Shown here piece after piece: positions 1-8,035 of a DNA stretch of 64,000 bases (positions within the stretch are counted from its first letter, which is position 1; each line of letters starts with the position of its first letter). Below the pieces are notes generated by a model that was not told the origin of the DNA, made no database searches, and saw nothing but the letters and a program-made list of their open reading frames with translations. Position numbers and translations under genes: made by a program. The stretch comes from Candidatus Vicinibacter affinis (lineage in GTDB: Bacteria > Bacteroidota > Bacteroidia > Chitinophagales > Saprospiraceae), in the NCBI GenBank assembly GCA_016714365.1, contig JADJNH010000006.1, forward strand, positions 124,001 to 188,000, given 5' to 3'.

Positions 1-521
1 ATGTCCGTATAATTAGCCTTGTCCTGTAATTTACCCAAATCGGCACTTCCTCCACCGGGATTATTGATGCCACTTTCAAAGATTGCCTTGTCTTTATTCT
101 TAATGTTCATGTTCACTCCTCCGTATTGAGCGCCCAATGAAATGTCACTTCCTTTGGCCAATGCAAGATGGTAGGATGCCTGTGCAATAAATCCACCGGT
201 ACCCAATCCTATGGCTCCTGATCTGTCCTGAAGAAAGTTCATACCGAAGCCTACCCAATCCTTCTTTCTAAATCCCCAGGGAAAGGTCGCATCAATGTAG
301 AAGTTGAGCGTTCTGAATTCAGATCCTAGTCCGGTAATAGAAGCCGCCTGATCTCTGAAAATGCCCCCTATTCTGTAAGAACCATTAAAACCGCCCACAT
401 TTGCCGGATTGACATGGAGGGGAGAAAATTCAAATTGAGTAAAATGTATGTCTTGCGCAATGATGCGGTCTGCCCCTGACCACAGCAGCAAACCAAATGC
501 AACGAGTAATTTTAACTTCAT
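1..521 (-). CDS. PorP/SprF-like type IX secretion membrane protein (C-terminus outside window)
   Basis: The first 173 codons of an outer-membrane protein are visible; the gene runs off the left edge with no stop. The ATG at 521 opens a signal peptide of about 22 residues (MKLKLLVAFGLLLWSGADRI), followed by QDIHFTQFEFSPLHVNPAN and a GSYRIGGIFRDQ stretch. This 'Q-D-x-H-F-T-Q-F ... x-x-N-P-A' opening is typical of the PorP/SprF family, which sits in the outer membrane and works with the Bacteroidota type IX secretion and gliding machinery. Glycine- and aromatic-rich strands follow, as expected for a beta-barrel. Many PorP/SprF paralogues exist per genome, so it need not be the core machinery gene. 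Family assignment is by motif recognition. Confidence 0.8.
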   Translation of the reverse strand, partial: MKLKLLVAFGLLLWSGADRIIAQDIHFTQFEFSPLHVNPANVGGFNGSYRIGGIFRDQAASITGLGSEFRTLNFYIDATFPWGFRKKDWVGFGMNFLQDRSGAIGLGTGGFIAQASYHLALAKGSDISLGAQYGGVNMNIKNKDKAIFESGINNPGGGSADLGKLQDKANYTD

Positions 522-672
522 ACTGATATTTATAATAAAGCCGAAATATACAGATTATTCTCATCTGAATTCAAATCAAGGGCCAAATTGAACGGTTTTT
601 TAACTTAAAAATGACCGGTGGAGGAAATCGGGACGATTATAGGCTTGAAACAAGAATAAAGTTAATGATTTA

Positions 673-705
673 TTGTATTCGCTAATGGAAAATTGAATAC
701 ATTTG
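673..705 (+). promoter_or_regulatory. Bacteroidota-type promoter of the DUF2853 gene
   Basis: TACATTTG at 698-705 matches the Bacteroidota -7 element TAnnTTTG exactly. A TTG at 673-675 lies 22 bases upstream, slightly longer than the usual 19-21. Transcription would start near 712, which supports the ATG at 744 rather than the in-frame ATG at 693, which would lie upstream of the predicted transcript. Confidence 0.6.
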
Positions 706-743
706 GACACAAGTTTATATTCATTAATTTTAAATTTATTCAT

Positions 744-1082
744 ATGAGTCAATTCGAAGAAAAAGTTTCAGAAATGTTGTCAGAAGCCACTAAACTGGGC
801 TGGACTGTCAACGAAGACTTACTTACCAAAATAGCAAAAGGTCTAGGCCCCTCCATTTACAACGCGGATTCCTCACTGGTGTCTTCCAGTGATCAGGCAG
901 AGCTGGATCGGGTAAAACAAAATTTCCTGATTGGCAAACTGGGATGTGCGGACAACGAATCGCTTGACCAAGCGATCGATGAGGTGGTTCAGGCATTTGG
1001 CTCCAGCAACAGAAACAAACACCGAATTCTGTTTTACTATCAGTTGGTTGTAAAATTGGGAAAAGAATCTGTTTATAATTAA
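744..1082 (+). CDS. DUF2853 family protein
   Basis: A 112-residue cytoplasmic protein without signal peptide or membrane segment. It carries the hallmark blocks I recognise from DUF2853: 'LLTKIAKGLGPSIYNADS', 'SDQAELDRVKQNFLIGKLG' and the C-terminal 'GSSNRNKHRILFYYQLV'. Length agrees with the family (about 100-115 residues). Function is unknown; it is a small, largely helical protein. The ATG at 744 is chosen because family members start right before the acidic helix (MSQFEEKVSEML) and because a promoter-like -7 box lies at 698-705. The gene stands alone, followed by a strong terminator. Confidence 0.85.
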   Translation: MSQFEEKVSEMLSEATKLGWTVNEDLLTKIAKGLGPSIYNADSSLVSSSDQAELDRVKQNFLIGKLGCADNESLDQAIDEVVQAFGSSNRNKHRILFYYQLVVKLGKESVYN

Positions 1083-1104
1083 AAATCTCAATGTACTAAA
1101 TTTT

Positions 1105-1144
1105 AAAAAGCTTGTTCTACACACGTAGGACAAGCTTTTTTTTT
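1105..1144 (+). terminator. Rho-independent terminator of the DUF2853 gene
   Basis: A 16-base stem with one mismatch (arms 1105-1120 and 1125-1140, loop ACAC), starting in an A-run and ending in nine Ts. It begins 22 bases after the stop codon. The A-run/T-run pairing means it could also stop transcription from the other side. Confidence 0.9.
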
Positions 1145-1310
1145 GCCAGCTGGCTTTGAAAATTAACTTCAGAAATCTTTTTCACAAACAGAAAATCTAT
1201 TCGGTCAAGTCAAAAATTTCGGGAGAAACCTGTTTTGCGGACCCCGTTATTCACTAAAGTTGGCCTAAATTCCATCCTATTATCCTAGTTCTTTTTTGTC
1301 TCTTAAGTAA

Positions 1311-2633
1311 CTACATTTCAACTATCTGTAAACCAAGGTTTTTAGCTTGTCGTTTTAACTTCTTAATTTGATTTTCTTTAAACCCATCCATATATTTTTC
1401 GATTGGTATTGGGTTAAATTTAACCCTTTCTTTTATCATTTTATAAAAAATAGCCGCAATTTTTCTTGCAGTCGCAACAATTGCTTTTGGCGCCCCCTTT
1501 TTTGCTTTTATACGATTATAAAACATCGCTAACCAATTTTTGCTACGCTGTATGGCAAACGCCGCCATTCTAAATATTTGACCTGCGTGGTTTTTCTTTT
1601 TTGGAATCCGGCTACTTAATACTTTCCCTCCTGATATTTTATTATTCGGGGCTAAGTTTAACCATGATGTAAAGTGTTTTACCGTTGGCCATTTACTCAT
1701 ATCTAATCCGACTTCGCTTATAATTTCTATAGCATTTGTTTCCGTAATCCCAAAAATTTCTGCTAAATCCGTCCCCGTTAGTTCGTACAACATTTCCTTT
1801 CCGTTAAAATTCAAATTATTTTTATTACTCTTTTCTTTTTTTGGGGCTCCACAAATGTATCTACTCCGGATTTTTCACGAAGATGCTCTTCTATTTTAGC
1901 ATCGCATTCCTTTAGCTTAAGATGATAGAATTGATATATTGAATAACTTTGCTCTAGTTCAAAAACGTGTTCTTCTTTCCAAACCCCCGTTAAGGATTTT
2001 ATAATACCCTCTTTTTATGAGCTCTAATTCTACTATCGCAACAAGATGCTAATATCTCTGCGTTTCGTTCACCAGCTATGATGGATTTTATGATCTCTTG
2101 TCCAGATTTACCTGTAATATCCGCAATAACATGTTGTATTTTAATATTCATTTGTTCTAAAGCTTTATGCATCATGCGAATATGTGTAGCTGACATTTCA
2201 ATTAAATTTTTTCGATGACGCATATATGCTCTTAATTTACGAGTAAACTTATCGGGTTGAAAACTTGCAGATAATAATCCGCAACTGTGTAATTGACGTA
2301 TCCAATCAGCATCGCTAACATCTGTTTTCTTTCCTCTTACATTTTTTACATGTTTAGCTGTAACTAATACAACATCAAAACCCGCATCTTCTAATACTAA
2401 AAATAAACTTACCCAGTAAATACCGGTAGCCTCCATAGCAACTGTATCTACTTTGCATTCTTTTAAAAAACACAACTAGGGCGTGTAAGTCTTCAGTAAA
2501 GGCGCCAAAGGCTCTTATTGGTTTTTCAGTGGATTCAGGATTAACTGCTACATAATGTTCTTTGCTTGATATATCTATACCTGCCGCGTTAGGATAAATA
2601 ATCGGAAATGCTTTTGGTTTTTTTTTCTTTCAT
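1311..2633 (-). pseudogene. IS110-family transposase, disrupted by four single-base frameshifts
   Basis: Read across frames, this is one IS110-family transposase of about 440 residues (a DEDD, RuvC-like recombinase with a C-terminal serine-containing domain). The N-terminus (about 2633-2476) encodes 'AGIDISSKEHYVAV' with the first Asp. The next block (2475-1999) carries 'VAMEATGIYW' (Glu) and 'KTDVSDADWIRQL' (the two Asp). The last block (1814-1311) carries 'SWLNLAPNNKISGGK'. The frame breaks after the ATG in an A9 run near 2620, in a T6 run near 2465, in an A5 run near 2016 and in an A7 run near 1836. Each is repaired by adding or removing one base, and all the expected catalytic residues survive. 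No terminal inverted repeats were expected or seen, as is normal for IS110. As read, no functional transposase can be made. Confidence 0.85.
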
Positions 2634-2880
2634 TTTCTTAAAATTTTAAAGTGAATAAAACGAAAGCAGTGTTAAGGTTCTGAGTAATTATCGTATAAGC
2701 TTTAAACGGGGTTTCGCCAAAGGCGAACCACCAAAATGGATTGTCATTCAAAGAACACTACCAAACTTGATAAGGGGCTGCGAGCACCATAACAAAAAAC
2801 GGTTTTTGTAAACACTGCTTTACATCTCGCAAGTTACTTTAAAGGATTGAGAGCGGAGCCGCTGTTATAAACTTAATACA
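2634..2880 (-). other. Non-coding 5' end of the IS110 element; candidate bridge-RNA region
   Basis: No gene is visible. This is the segment upstream of the transposase, the place where IS110-group elements encode their structured bridge (seek) RNA. Several hairpins are visible: GTTTCGCC/GGCGAAC at 2711-2728, ACAAAAA/TTTTTGT around 2792-2809 and AGCGG/CCGCT at 2852-2863. The outer boundary of the element is not determined. Assignment as a bridge RNA is inference from position and local structure only. Confidence 0.3.
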
Positions 2881-2922
2881 AAAAAGAACCAAAAAAAATC
2901 AAGGCTGTTTTCATTTCTTAAC

Positions 2923-3070
2923 GCTAAAACTGATCTAAAAAGCTAAACAAAATAAACTCGCCTTGAGCATATATAATAGCTCTAGGCTTTACTGTTATAA
3001 ATTTTTCAGCATTTCTGCAAGCGAGCTCAAACAGTATTTTGTTCTTAACGCTTTTTAAATCAGTTTTAGC
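2923..3070. repeat. Long imperfect inverted repeat
   Basis: Two 21-base arms (2923-2943 and 3050-3070) are complementary at 20 of 21 positions, and similarity continues weakly on both sides (outer TTTCATTT, inner AACAAAATA). The arms enclose about 106 bases. No gene lies within it. It could be a small MITE-like element, the remains of a recombination site, or a structured RNA; nothing in the sequence decides between these. Confidence 0.6.
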
Positions 3071-3302
3071 TAAAATGAAAAAGGCCGATCTGAATTTCTC
3101 ATTCGATAACTATATGAGGTGTCGGAATCTAATTAATACAGCTACATAAGATGTTTAATTTCTACTTAATCCCCATAAAATTTACCTGACTCAATTTATT
3201 TCAGATTACAAAAGATATAGAGATTCAGATTACAATGCAAAGTTGAATGCGTTGTAATCGAGATTAAAATTTTTATCGTAACAGCAACCTTTCGAATGAA
3301 TT

Positions 3303-4943
3303 TTATCTTGCAAAGGCCGTTGCTCGTTTTTCACGGATGACCGTCACCTTTACCTGACCCGGATACTGCATTTCATCCTGAATCTTTTGTGAGATCATGA
3401 ATGCCAAATCATCCGCATACTGGTCGGTAACTTTTTCACTCTCCACAATTACCCGTAATTCACGACCTGCTTGTAAAGCATATGCCTTGGATACGCCTTC
3501 ATAAGCCATCGCCAATTCCTCCAATTCATTAATCCGCTTAAGGTAACTTTCCAAAATTTCCCGACGCGCACCCGGTCTCGCTCCGGAGATGGCATCACAA
3601 GCCTGTACAATCGGAGAAATAATGTTATTCATTTCAATCTCATCATGATGGGCTCCGACTGCGTTGATGATCACTTCATGCTCGTTGTATTTTTCACACA
3701 GTTTCATGCCAAACAAAGCATGGGATAATTCTGATTCTTCTTCTGCCACTTTTCCAATATCATGCAACAATCCGGCTCTCTTAGCCATTTTGATCTGTTT
3801 TGGATTCAATCCAAGTTCTGCAGCCATTACAGCGCACAGGTTCGCAGTTTCAGAGGAGTGTTCCAATAGATTTTGGCCATAGGAAGAACGAAATCTCATT
3901 CGACCAACCATTTTTACCAAATACGGATCTAATCCATGAATGTCGAGGTCGATGATGGTACGTTCTCCGATTTCTACTATCTGTTCGTCCAGTTGTTTTT
4001 TAACCTTGGCTACCACTTCTTCAATTCTGGCCGGGTGAATTCTACCATCGGCTACTAATCTTTTCAAGGACAATCGGGCGATCTCTCTTCTGATCGGATC
4101 AAAACTTGAGATGACAATTGCTTCCGGGGTGTCATCGACTACAATTTCTGCACCGGTAGCAGCTTCCAGGGCTCTGATGTTACGCCCTTCCCTTCCGATA
4201 ATCTGTCCTTTGATGTCGTCACTGTCCAGATTGAACACAGACACACTGTTCTCAATCGTGTATTCAGCACACATCCTTTGAATGGTCTGGATGACAATTT
4301 TCTTGGCTTCTTTATTTGCGTTTGCCTTTGCATTTTCAATTACTTCCCGTTCGATTACCAGGGCATCATTACTTGCTTTTGCTCTTACCGCGGTCAGTAA
4401 AATTTCCTTTGCTTCACTTTCTGATAATTTGGCGATTTGCTGAAGTTCGTGGATGCGCTTCTCATTGGCCTCTTCCAATTCTTCTTTTTTCTTGGCGACA
4501 ATTTTCAATTGCTTGTCTAGATTTTCCCGCACCGTTTTAATCTCTGCTTCTCTGTTCTCGACATCCAGTTTTAGCGTTTTAACTTCTTTTTCGATTACAC
4601 CCAATTTGAGTTCACGCTCTTTAAGTTCAATCATCTGACCGGACTTAAAACTTTCAAATTCAGACTTCAGTCTGTTGAAATTGTCTTTTGTTTCTCCAAT
4701 TTTTTGTTGCTTAATGCTCTCATTTTTGGTTTCTGCTTTGGAAACAATCTTTTCAGCTTTGTTTTCAGCTTCGTCCAGAATTCTTTTGGCGGCTAATTTG
4801 GCTTTTTCCAATTCAAGATCGGAAATCTGATTAATCTCATCAACTTTCTTTTGGTTGGATCTTACAAGGAGGCTCCTGACGATAAAAAACCCGGCACCAC
4901 CTCCTCCGGCGATTCCCAACAATAATCCCAATATACTTTCCAT
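3303..4943 (-). CDS. rny: Ribonuclease Y
   Basis: A 546-residue membrane-anchored endoribonuclease that starts mRNA decay. An N-terminal membrane segment (about residues 4-26) is followed by a long Lys/Glu-rich coiled coil (about 30-230). A KH RNA-binding domain contains 'IKGQIIGREGRNIRALE', and the HD phosphohydrolase domain contains the metal-binding pair in 'AGLLHDIGKVAEE' plus the downstream 'GAHHDE'. The C-terminus (YPGQVKVTVIREKRA) is the family's usual end. Length is close to the normal 510-560. It faces the same way as pheT, with a candidate 6S RNA in between, a neighbourhood I associate with Bacteroidota. The gene is intact. Confidence 0.97.
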   Translation of the reverse strand: MESILGLLLGIAGGGGAGFFIVRSLLVRSNQKKVDEINQISDLELEKAKLAAKRILDEAENKAEKIVSKAETKNESIKQQKIGETKDNFNRLKSEFESFKSGQMIELKERELKLGVIEKEVKTLKLDVENREAEIKTVRENLDKQLKIVAKKKEELEEANEKRIHELQQIAKLSESEAKEILLTAVRAKASNDALVIEREVIENAKANANKEAKKIVIQTIQRMCAEYTIENSVSVFNLDSDDIKGQIIGREGRNIRALEAATGAEIVVDDTPEAIVISSFDPIRREIARLSLKRLVADGRIHPARIEEVVAKVKKQLDEQIVEIGERTIIDLDIHGLDPYLVKMVGRMRFRSSYGQNLLEHSSETANLCAVMAAELGLNPKQIKMAKRAGLLHDIGKVAEEESELSHALFGMKLCEKYNEHEVIINAVGAHHDEIEMNNIISPIVQACDAISGARPGARREILESYLKRINELEELAMAYEGVSKAYALQAGRELRVIVESEKVTDQYADDLAFMISQKIQDEMQYPGQVKVTVIREKRATAFAR

Positions 4944-4947
4944 GCTC

Positions 4948-5053
4948 TTAAAGATTTAAGAAGCCTGAATATCAATTAGTTATGTTAGTCCCGGAAGCTT
5001 GGAAGGATACTTAAAGCTCAAACCAGGGGATTTGTCCCCTCACACTGCACTAA
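4948..5053 (-). ncRNA. ssrS: Candidate 6S RNA (6S-Flavo type)
   Basis: The 327-base gap between rny and pheT has no gene. On the minus strand a good promoter (5059-5089) would start a transcript near 5052. The transcript folds around an AGGGGA/TCCCCT hairpin (5025-5040), and an outer pairing of TTTAAG with CTTAAA can close the molecule. It contains 'TCCCCTGGTTTGAGC' and ends with 'GGCTTCTTAAA', which recall the conserved parts of 6S RNA. The length of about 105 nt fits the short Bacteroidota form, and the place just upstream of rny is where I recall 6S RNA in related genomes. 6S RNA binds RNA polymerase and mimics an open promoter. Ends are approximate; no covariance search was possible. Confidence 0.55.
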
Positions 5054-5058
5054 TGAAC

Positions 5059-5089
5059 CAAAGTATAAAATCATAAAATATAATGACAA
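5059..5089 (-). promoter_or_regulatory. Promoter upstream of the candidate 6S RNA
   Basis: On the minus strand a TTG (5089-5087) is followed after exactly 19 bases by TATACTTTG (5067-5059), close to the Bacteroidota TTG-N19-TAnnTTTG promoter. It could also serve rny. Confidence 0.55.
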
Positions 5090-5179
5090 TAACAAAAACG
5101 GATTAAATCATTTTACAACGCCCCAAATTCCTTCCAGGTTTTCTCACAATAACTTATGATACAGACCTATATATATTAT

Positions 5180-5200
5180 AAAAAAAAAGCTTTATAAGCC
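5180..5200 (-). terminator. Weak terminator after pheT
   Basis: On the minus strand, GGCTT-ATA-AAGC runs straight into eight Ts, about 70 bases after the pheT stop codon. The stem is short, so read-through toward rny is possible. Confidence 0.5.
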
Positions 5201-5270
5201 TCTTACCGGCCATAAAACCCCTGATGCAAATTTAGGTAAATTTTCTGTTATTTAAAAATAAACTTTGTAA

Positions 5271-7715
5271 TTACCGTCGGATAATGGCTCCGAGGTCTTT
5301 TTCATAGGCCTTGATGATTTTATCCATCTGAATATCCAACTCCTGACTGGAGAGCGATCTTTCTCTGGATTCAAAAAGCAGACTCAGTGCATATGATTTT
5401 TTACCCGGCCCAAGCTGTTCTTCATTTCGGTAAATATCAAACAAACTCAACTCTCTGAGATTTTTTCCGGACTTGCTTTGCGCAATATCCTTTAGACTGG
5501 AAAATGGAACAGATTCATCAATAACAACTGCCAGGTCTCTTCTCGAAGAAGGAAATTTGCTGACCTCCTGATACTGAATCTTCTGACCACTCATCAATTG
5601 GTAGAGTATGGCCAGATCAATCTCGGCGTAAAAAACAGGTTTCTTTATTTCATAAAGGGAAGAAAGTGATTGTGAAATCAATCCCGCACCGGCAATCTTT
5701 CTATTCTGCTTACTCCAAACATACTGATAACTGTAAAACAGTTCAGCGTGCGTCTCAGATTGAACAATGCCCTCCATTCCCAATGAACTAAGGATACCAT
5801 CGACCAATGCTTTTGCAGTAAAAAATCCTACCTGGTCCGGTTTTGGCTTGGTCCAATGGGCCTCTCCTTCTGCTCCTGTAAGCCAAATACCTAATTTATG
5901 GACTTCCTTGAATTTCTCTCCTTTCCTTACATAGTCTTTCGCGAACTCGAAAAGTGCGAGATCGGATTGCTGTCTGTTCTGATTGAACTGGATACTTTCC
6001 AGGCCATTCAACACCGTTGACGGTTTCATGATATCCAACGAGACGTTGGAGGTGTTATTTACATAAACCAATTCTTCTTCTTTCCATAAGCCGGATTTCA
6101 GACAAAGCTGTGAATTCCCCAAAGAAATATTCATGATTTCGGTAAGTCCTCTGGCACAAAGCCAATCCCCCAATTGTTTTTTAAGGGAAAACAAAGAAGG
6201 CACATGTTGTGGAAAAGATATGCGAATATTGTCCGGGACCGGAATGTGGTCAAAACCATACACCCTGGTAATTTCTTCGGTGACATCCGCTAACCTGGTA
6301 ACGTCCGGCTTATTGGTTGGAACGCTGACCAGGTAATTTCCATCCCGATGATCCATCAGTTCCATTTCCAGTGCAAAAAGAACTTTTTTGAAAGTCTCAT
6401 CATTTAGATCAAGGCCACTGAGTGAGTTTACCTTATCCAACTTTAATTCAATCTGAACAGGCTGGATGGGTTCAGGATAAATATCGATCCATTCAGAAGC
6501 TATTTGCGCTCCACCATATTCCTGGAGGAGGCTTACTGCCTTGTGAAGAGCTTTGAGTGTAATGTTGGGGTCAGATCCTTTTTCAAAGGTGCGTGCAGCC
6601 TGTGATCGGATCAAATGAGCGGTGCTGGACTTACGGATGGAGGAGGCATTAAAATGTGCTGATTCAAGAAAAAGTGAAGTGGTCCCATCACTGATTCCAC
6701 TTTCTGCGCCACCCAGAACACCCGCTATGCAAAGAGGTTTTGAATCATCGTCGCAAATCATGAGGTCCTCTGACCGAAGTTTTCTTTCTACCCCATCCAA
6801 TGTTTGGAAGGAAGTACCGGCATTTAATGTTTTAACTCTTATGCCCTTTCCGATTTTTTGTAAATCAAATGCGTGTAGTGGCTGCCCCATGTCAAACATG
6901 ATAAAGTTGGTGATGTCCACTACATTGTTGATCGGTTTGAGATCCATGGCTATGATGCGCTGTTGAAGCCATTCCGGGGAAGGCCCAATCTTCACATTCT
7001 TCAGGCAAATGCCGGAATATCTTGGACACAAATCAGCTCTTTCAATATGGATGCCCAATTCAATTGATTGATTGACCTGATGTTTAATTAGATCTTGATC
7101 AATCGAATTTTTCAATTTTGCTGTTGGGTTTTCGTGAACCTTTATCCAGGCCAGCAAATCTTTTGCCACGCCCAGATGGTTGGTTGCATCTGCCCTGTTG
7201 GGGGTCAGCCCAATTTCAAAAATGGTATCACTTTCCAGATTCAGGTAATCAGCTGCCTTGGTACCGGGAACAGCGGATGGTTCTAAAATTAAGATTCCAT
7301 CATGACTTTGTCCAATGCCCAACTCATCTTCCGCACAAATCATTCCCATGGACTCTTCCCCTCTGATCTTTCCTTTTTTGATTTTAATAGGCTCACCGGT
7401 CGTTGGATGAAGTTCCGCACCTTCCAGGGCGACCAAAACCTTTTGGCCTGTCGCTACATTGGGTGCACCGCAGACAATTTGCAATATCGCTTCATTTCCA
7501 ACATTGACTTTGGTCAATCGCAAACGATCCGCATTGGGATGCTGCCACACCTCCAACACCTCACCCACCACAACGGACTTCAGTCCACCGGCAACTTTCT
7601 CCTGTGTCTCCATCCCTTCCACTTCCAGACCTAAAGAGGTAAGTATGTCTGCAATTTGTTCCGGAGATTTATCCAATTCCAGAAAATCCTTCAACCAATT
7701 CAACGAAATGCGCAT
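5271..7715 (-). CDS. pheT: Phenylalanine--tRNA ligase beta subunit
   Basis: An 814-residue cytoplasmic subunit of the alpha2-beta2 enzyme that charges tRNA-Phe. Visible in order: the start 'MRISLNWLKDFLELD'; an EMAP/OB tRNA-binding domain (about 40-150; 'HPNADRLRLTKVNVG', 'VCGAPNVATGQKVLVA'); the B3/B4 editing domain (about 210-390; 'NNVVDITNFIMFDMGQPLHAFD'-type block, trimmed here); the B5 domain (about 405-480; 'TRLADVTEEITRVYGFDHIP'); the catalytic-like core; and the C-terminal FDX-ACB domain ('FPSSRRDLAVVIDESVPF'). Length is normal. The alpha-subunit gene pheS is not adjacent, as is common in this phylum. A decayed copy of this gene's first codons and upstream DNA lies at about 14864-15150. 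Confidence 0.97.
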   Translation of the reverse strand: MRISLNWLKDFLELDKSPEQIADILTSLGLEVEGMETQEKVAGGLKSVVVGEVLEVWQHPNADRLRLTKVNVGNEAILQIVCGAPNVATGQKVLVALEGAELHPTTGEPIKIKKGKIRGEESMGMICAEDELGIGQSHDGILILEPSAVPGTKAADYLNLESDTIFEIGLTPNRADATNHLGVAKDLLAWIKVHENPTAKLKNSIDQDLIKHQVNQSIELGIHIERADLCPRYSGICLKNVKIGPSPEWLQQRIIAMDLKPINNVVDITNFIMFDMGQPLHAFDLQKIGKGIRVKTLNAGTSFQTLDGVERKLRSEDLMICDDDSKPLCIAGVLGGAESGISDGTTSLFLESAHFNASSIRKSSTAHLIRSQAARTFEKGSDPNITLKALHKAVSLLQEYGGAQIASEWIDIYPEPIQPVQIELKLDKVNSLSGLDLNDETFKKVLFALEMELMDHRDGNYLVSVPTNKPDVTRLADVTEEITRVYGFDHIPVPDNIRISFPQHVPSLFSLKKQLGDWLCARGLTEIMNISLGNSQLCLKSGLWKEEELVYVNNTSNVSLDIMKPSTVLNGLESIQFNQNRQQSDLALFEFAKDYVRKGEKFKEVHKLGIWLTGAEGEAHWTKPKPDQVGFFTAKALVDGILSSLGMEGIVQSETHAELFYSYQYVWSKQNRKIAGAGLISQSLSSLYEIKKPVFYAEIDLAILYQLMSGQKIQYQEVSKFPSSRRDLAVVIDESVPFSSLKDIAQSKSGKNLRELSLFDIYRNEEQLGPGKKSYALSLLFESRERSLSSQELDIQMDKIIKAYEKDLGAIIRR

Positions 7716-8035
7716 AAGCTCAAATAATCTGCAAAGAGAAGGAATTTTTGGGGAAAACGGATAGGTATTGCCCAGAAAAGTAGGAAATGGTTATTATTAA
7801 GAGTGATAAATACTCAGTCTGTTCATTTTTTTTAAGAAAATTAATTCTAAAAATTGATTGTTCAAGCGGGAGTCTCCATCCCATTATGGTTGTAATCCAA
7901 AAATTAATAATCTAAAAATACCTCGCGCGCAAAAAACTTAACTGTCAACAAAAAAAAAGGATCTTACAAATCAATGTATTATCCATTTTATATAATAAAA
8001 GAGGGGGAAATACCCCCCTCTTTGTTCAAGGGGAG
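7716..8035. other. AT-rich intergenic region upstream of pheT
   Basis: No gene is seen. It holds the pheT 5' region on the minus strand, which was the source of a duplicated segment found again near 14.9-15.15 kb, and the terminator at 7997-8023. Confidence 0.7.
7997..8023 (-). terminator. Terminator of the 923-residue T9SS protein gene
   Basis: AAAAGAGGGGG (7997-8007) pairs with CCCCCTCTTT (up to 8023) over a short ATA-type loop. It lies 13 bases beyond the stop codon of the minus-strand gene ending at 8036 and is followed on that strand by an A/T-rich tail. It can also terminate in the other direction. Confidence 0.8.

Noticed and set aside
6622..7634. Several plus-strand frames of 80-114 codons opposite pheT
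   Set aside because: They are antisense shadows of a conserved gene with no homology signal or promoter.
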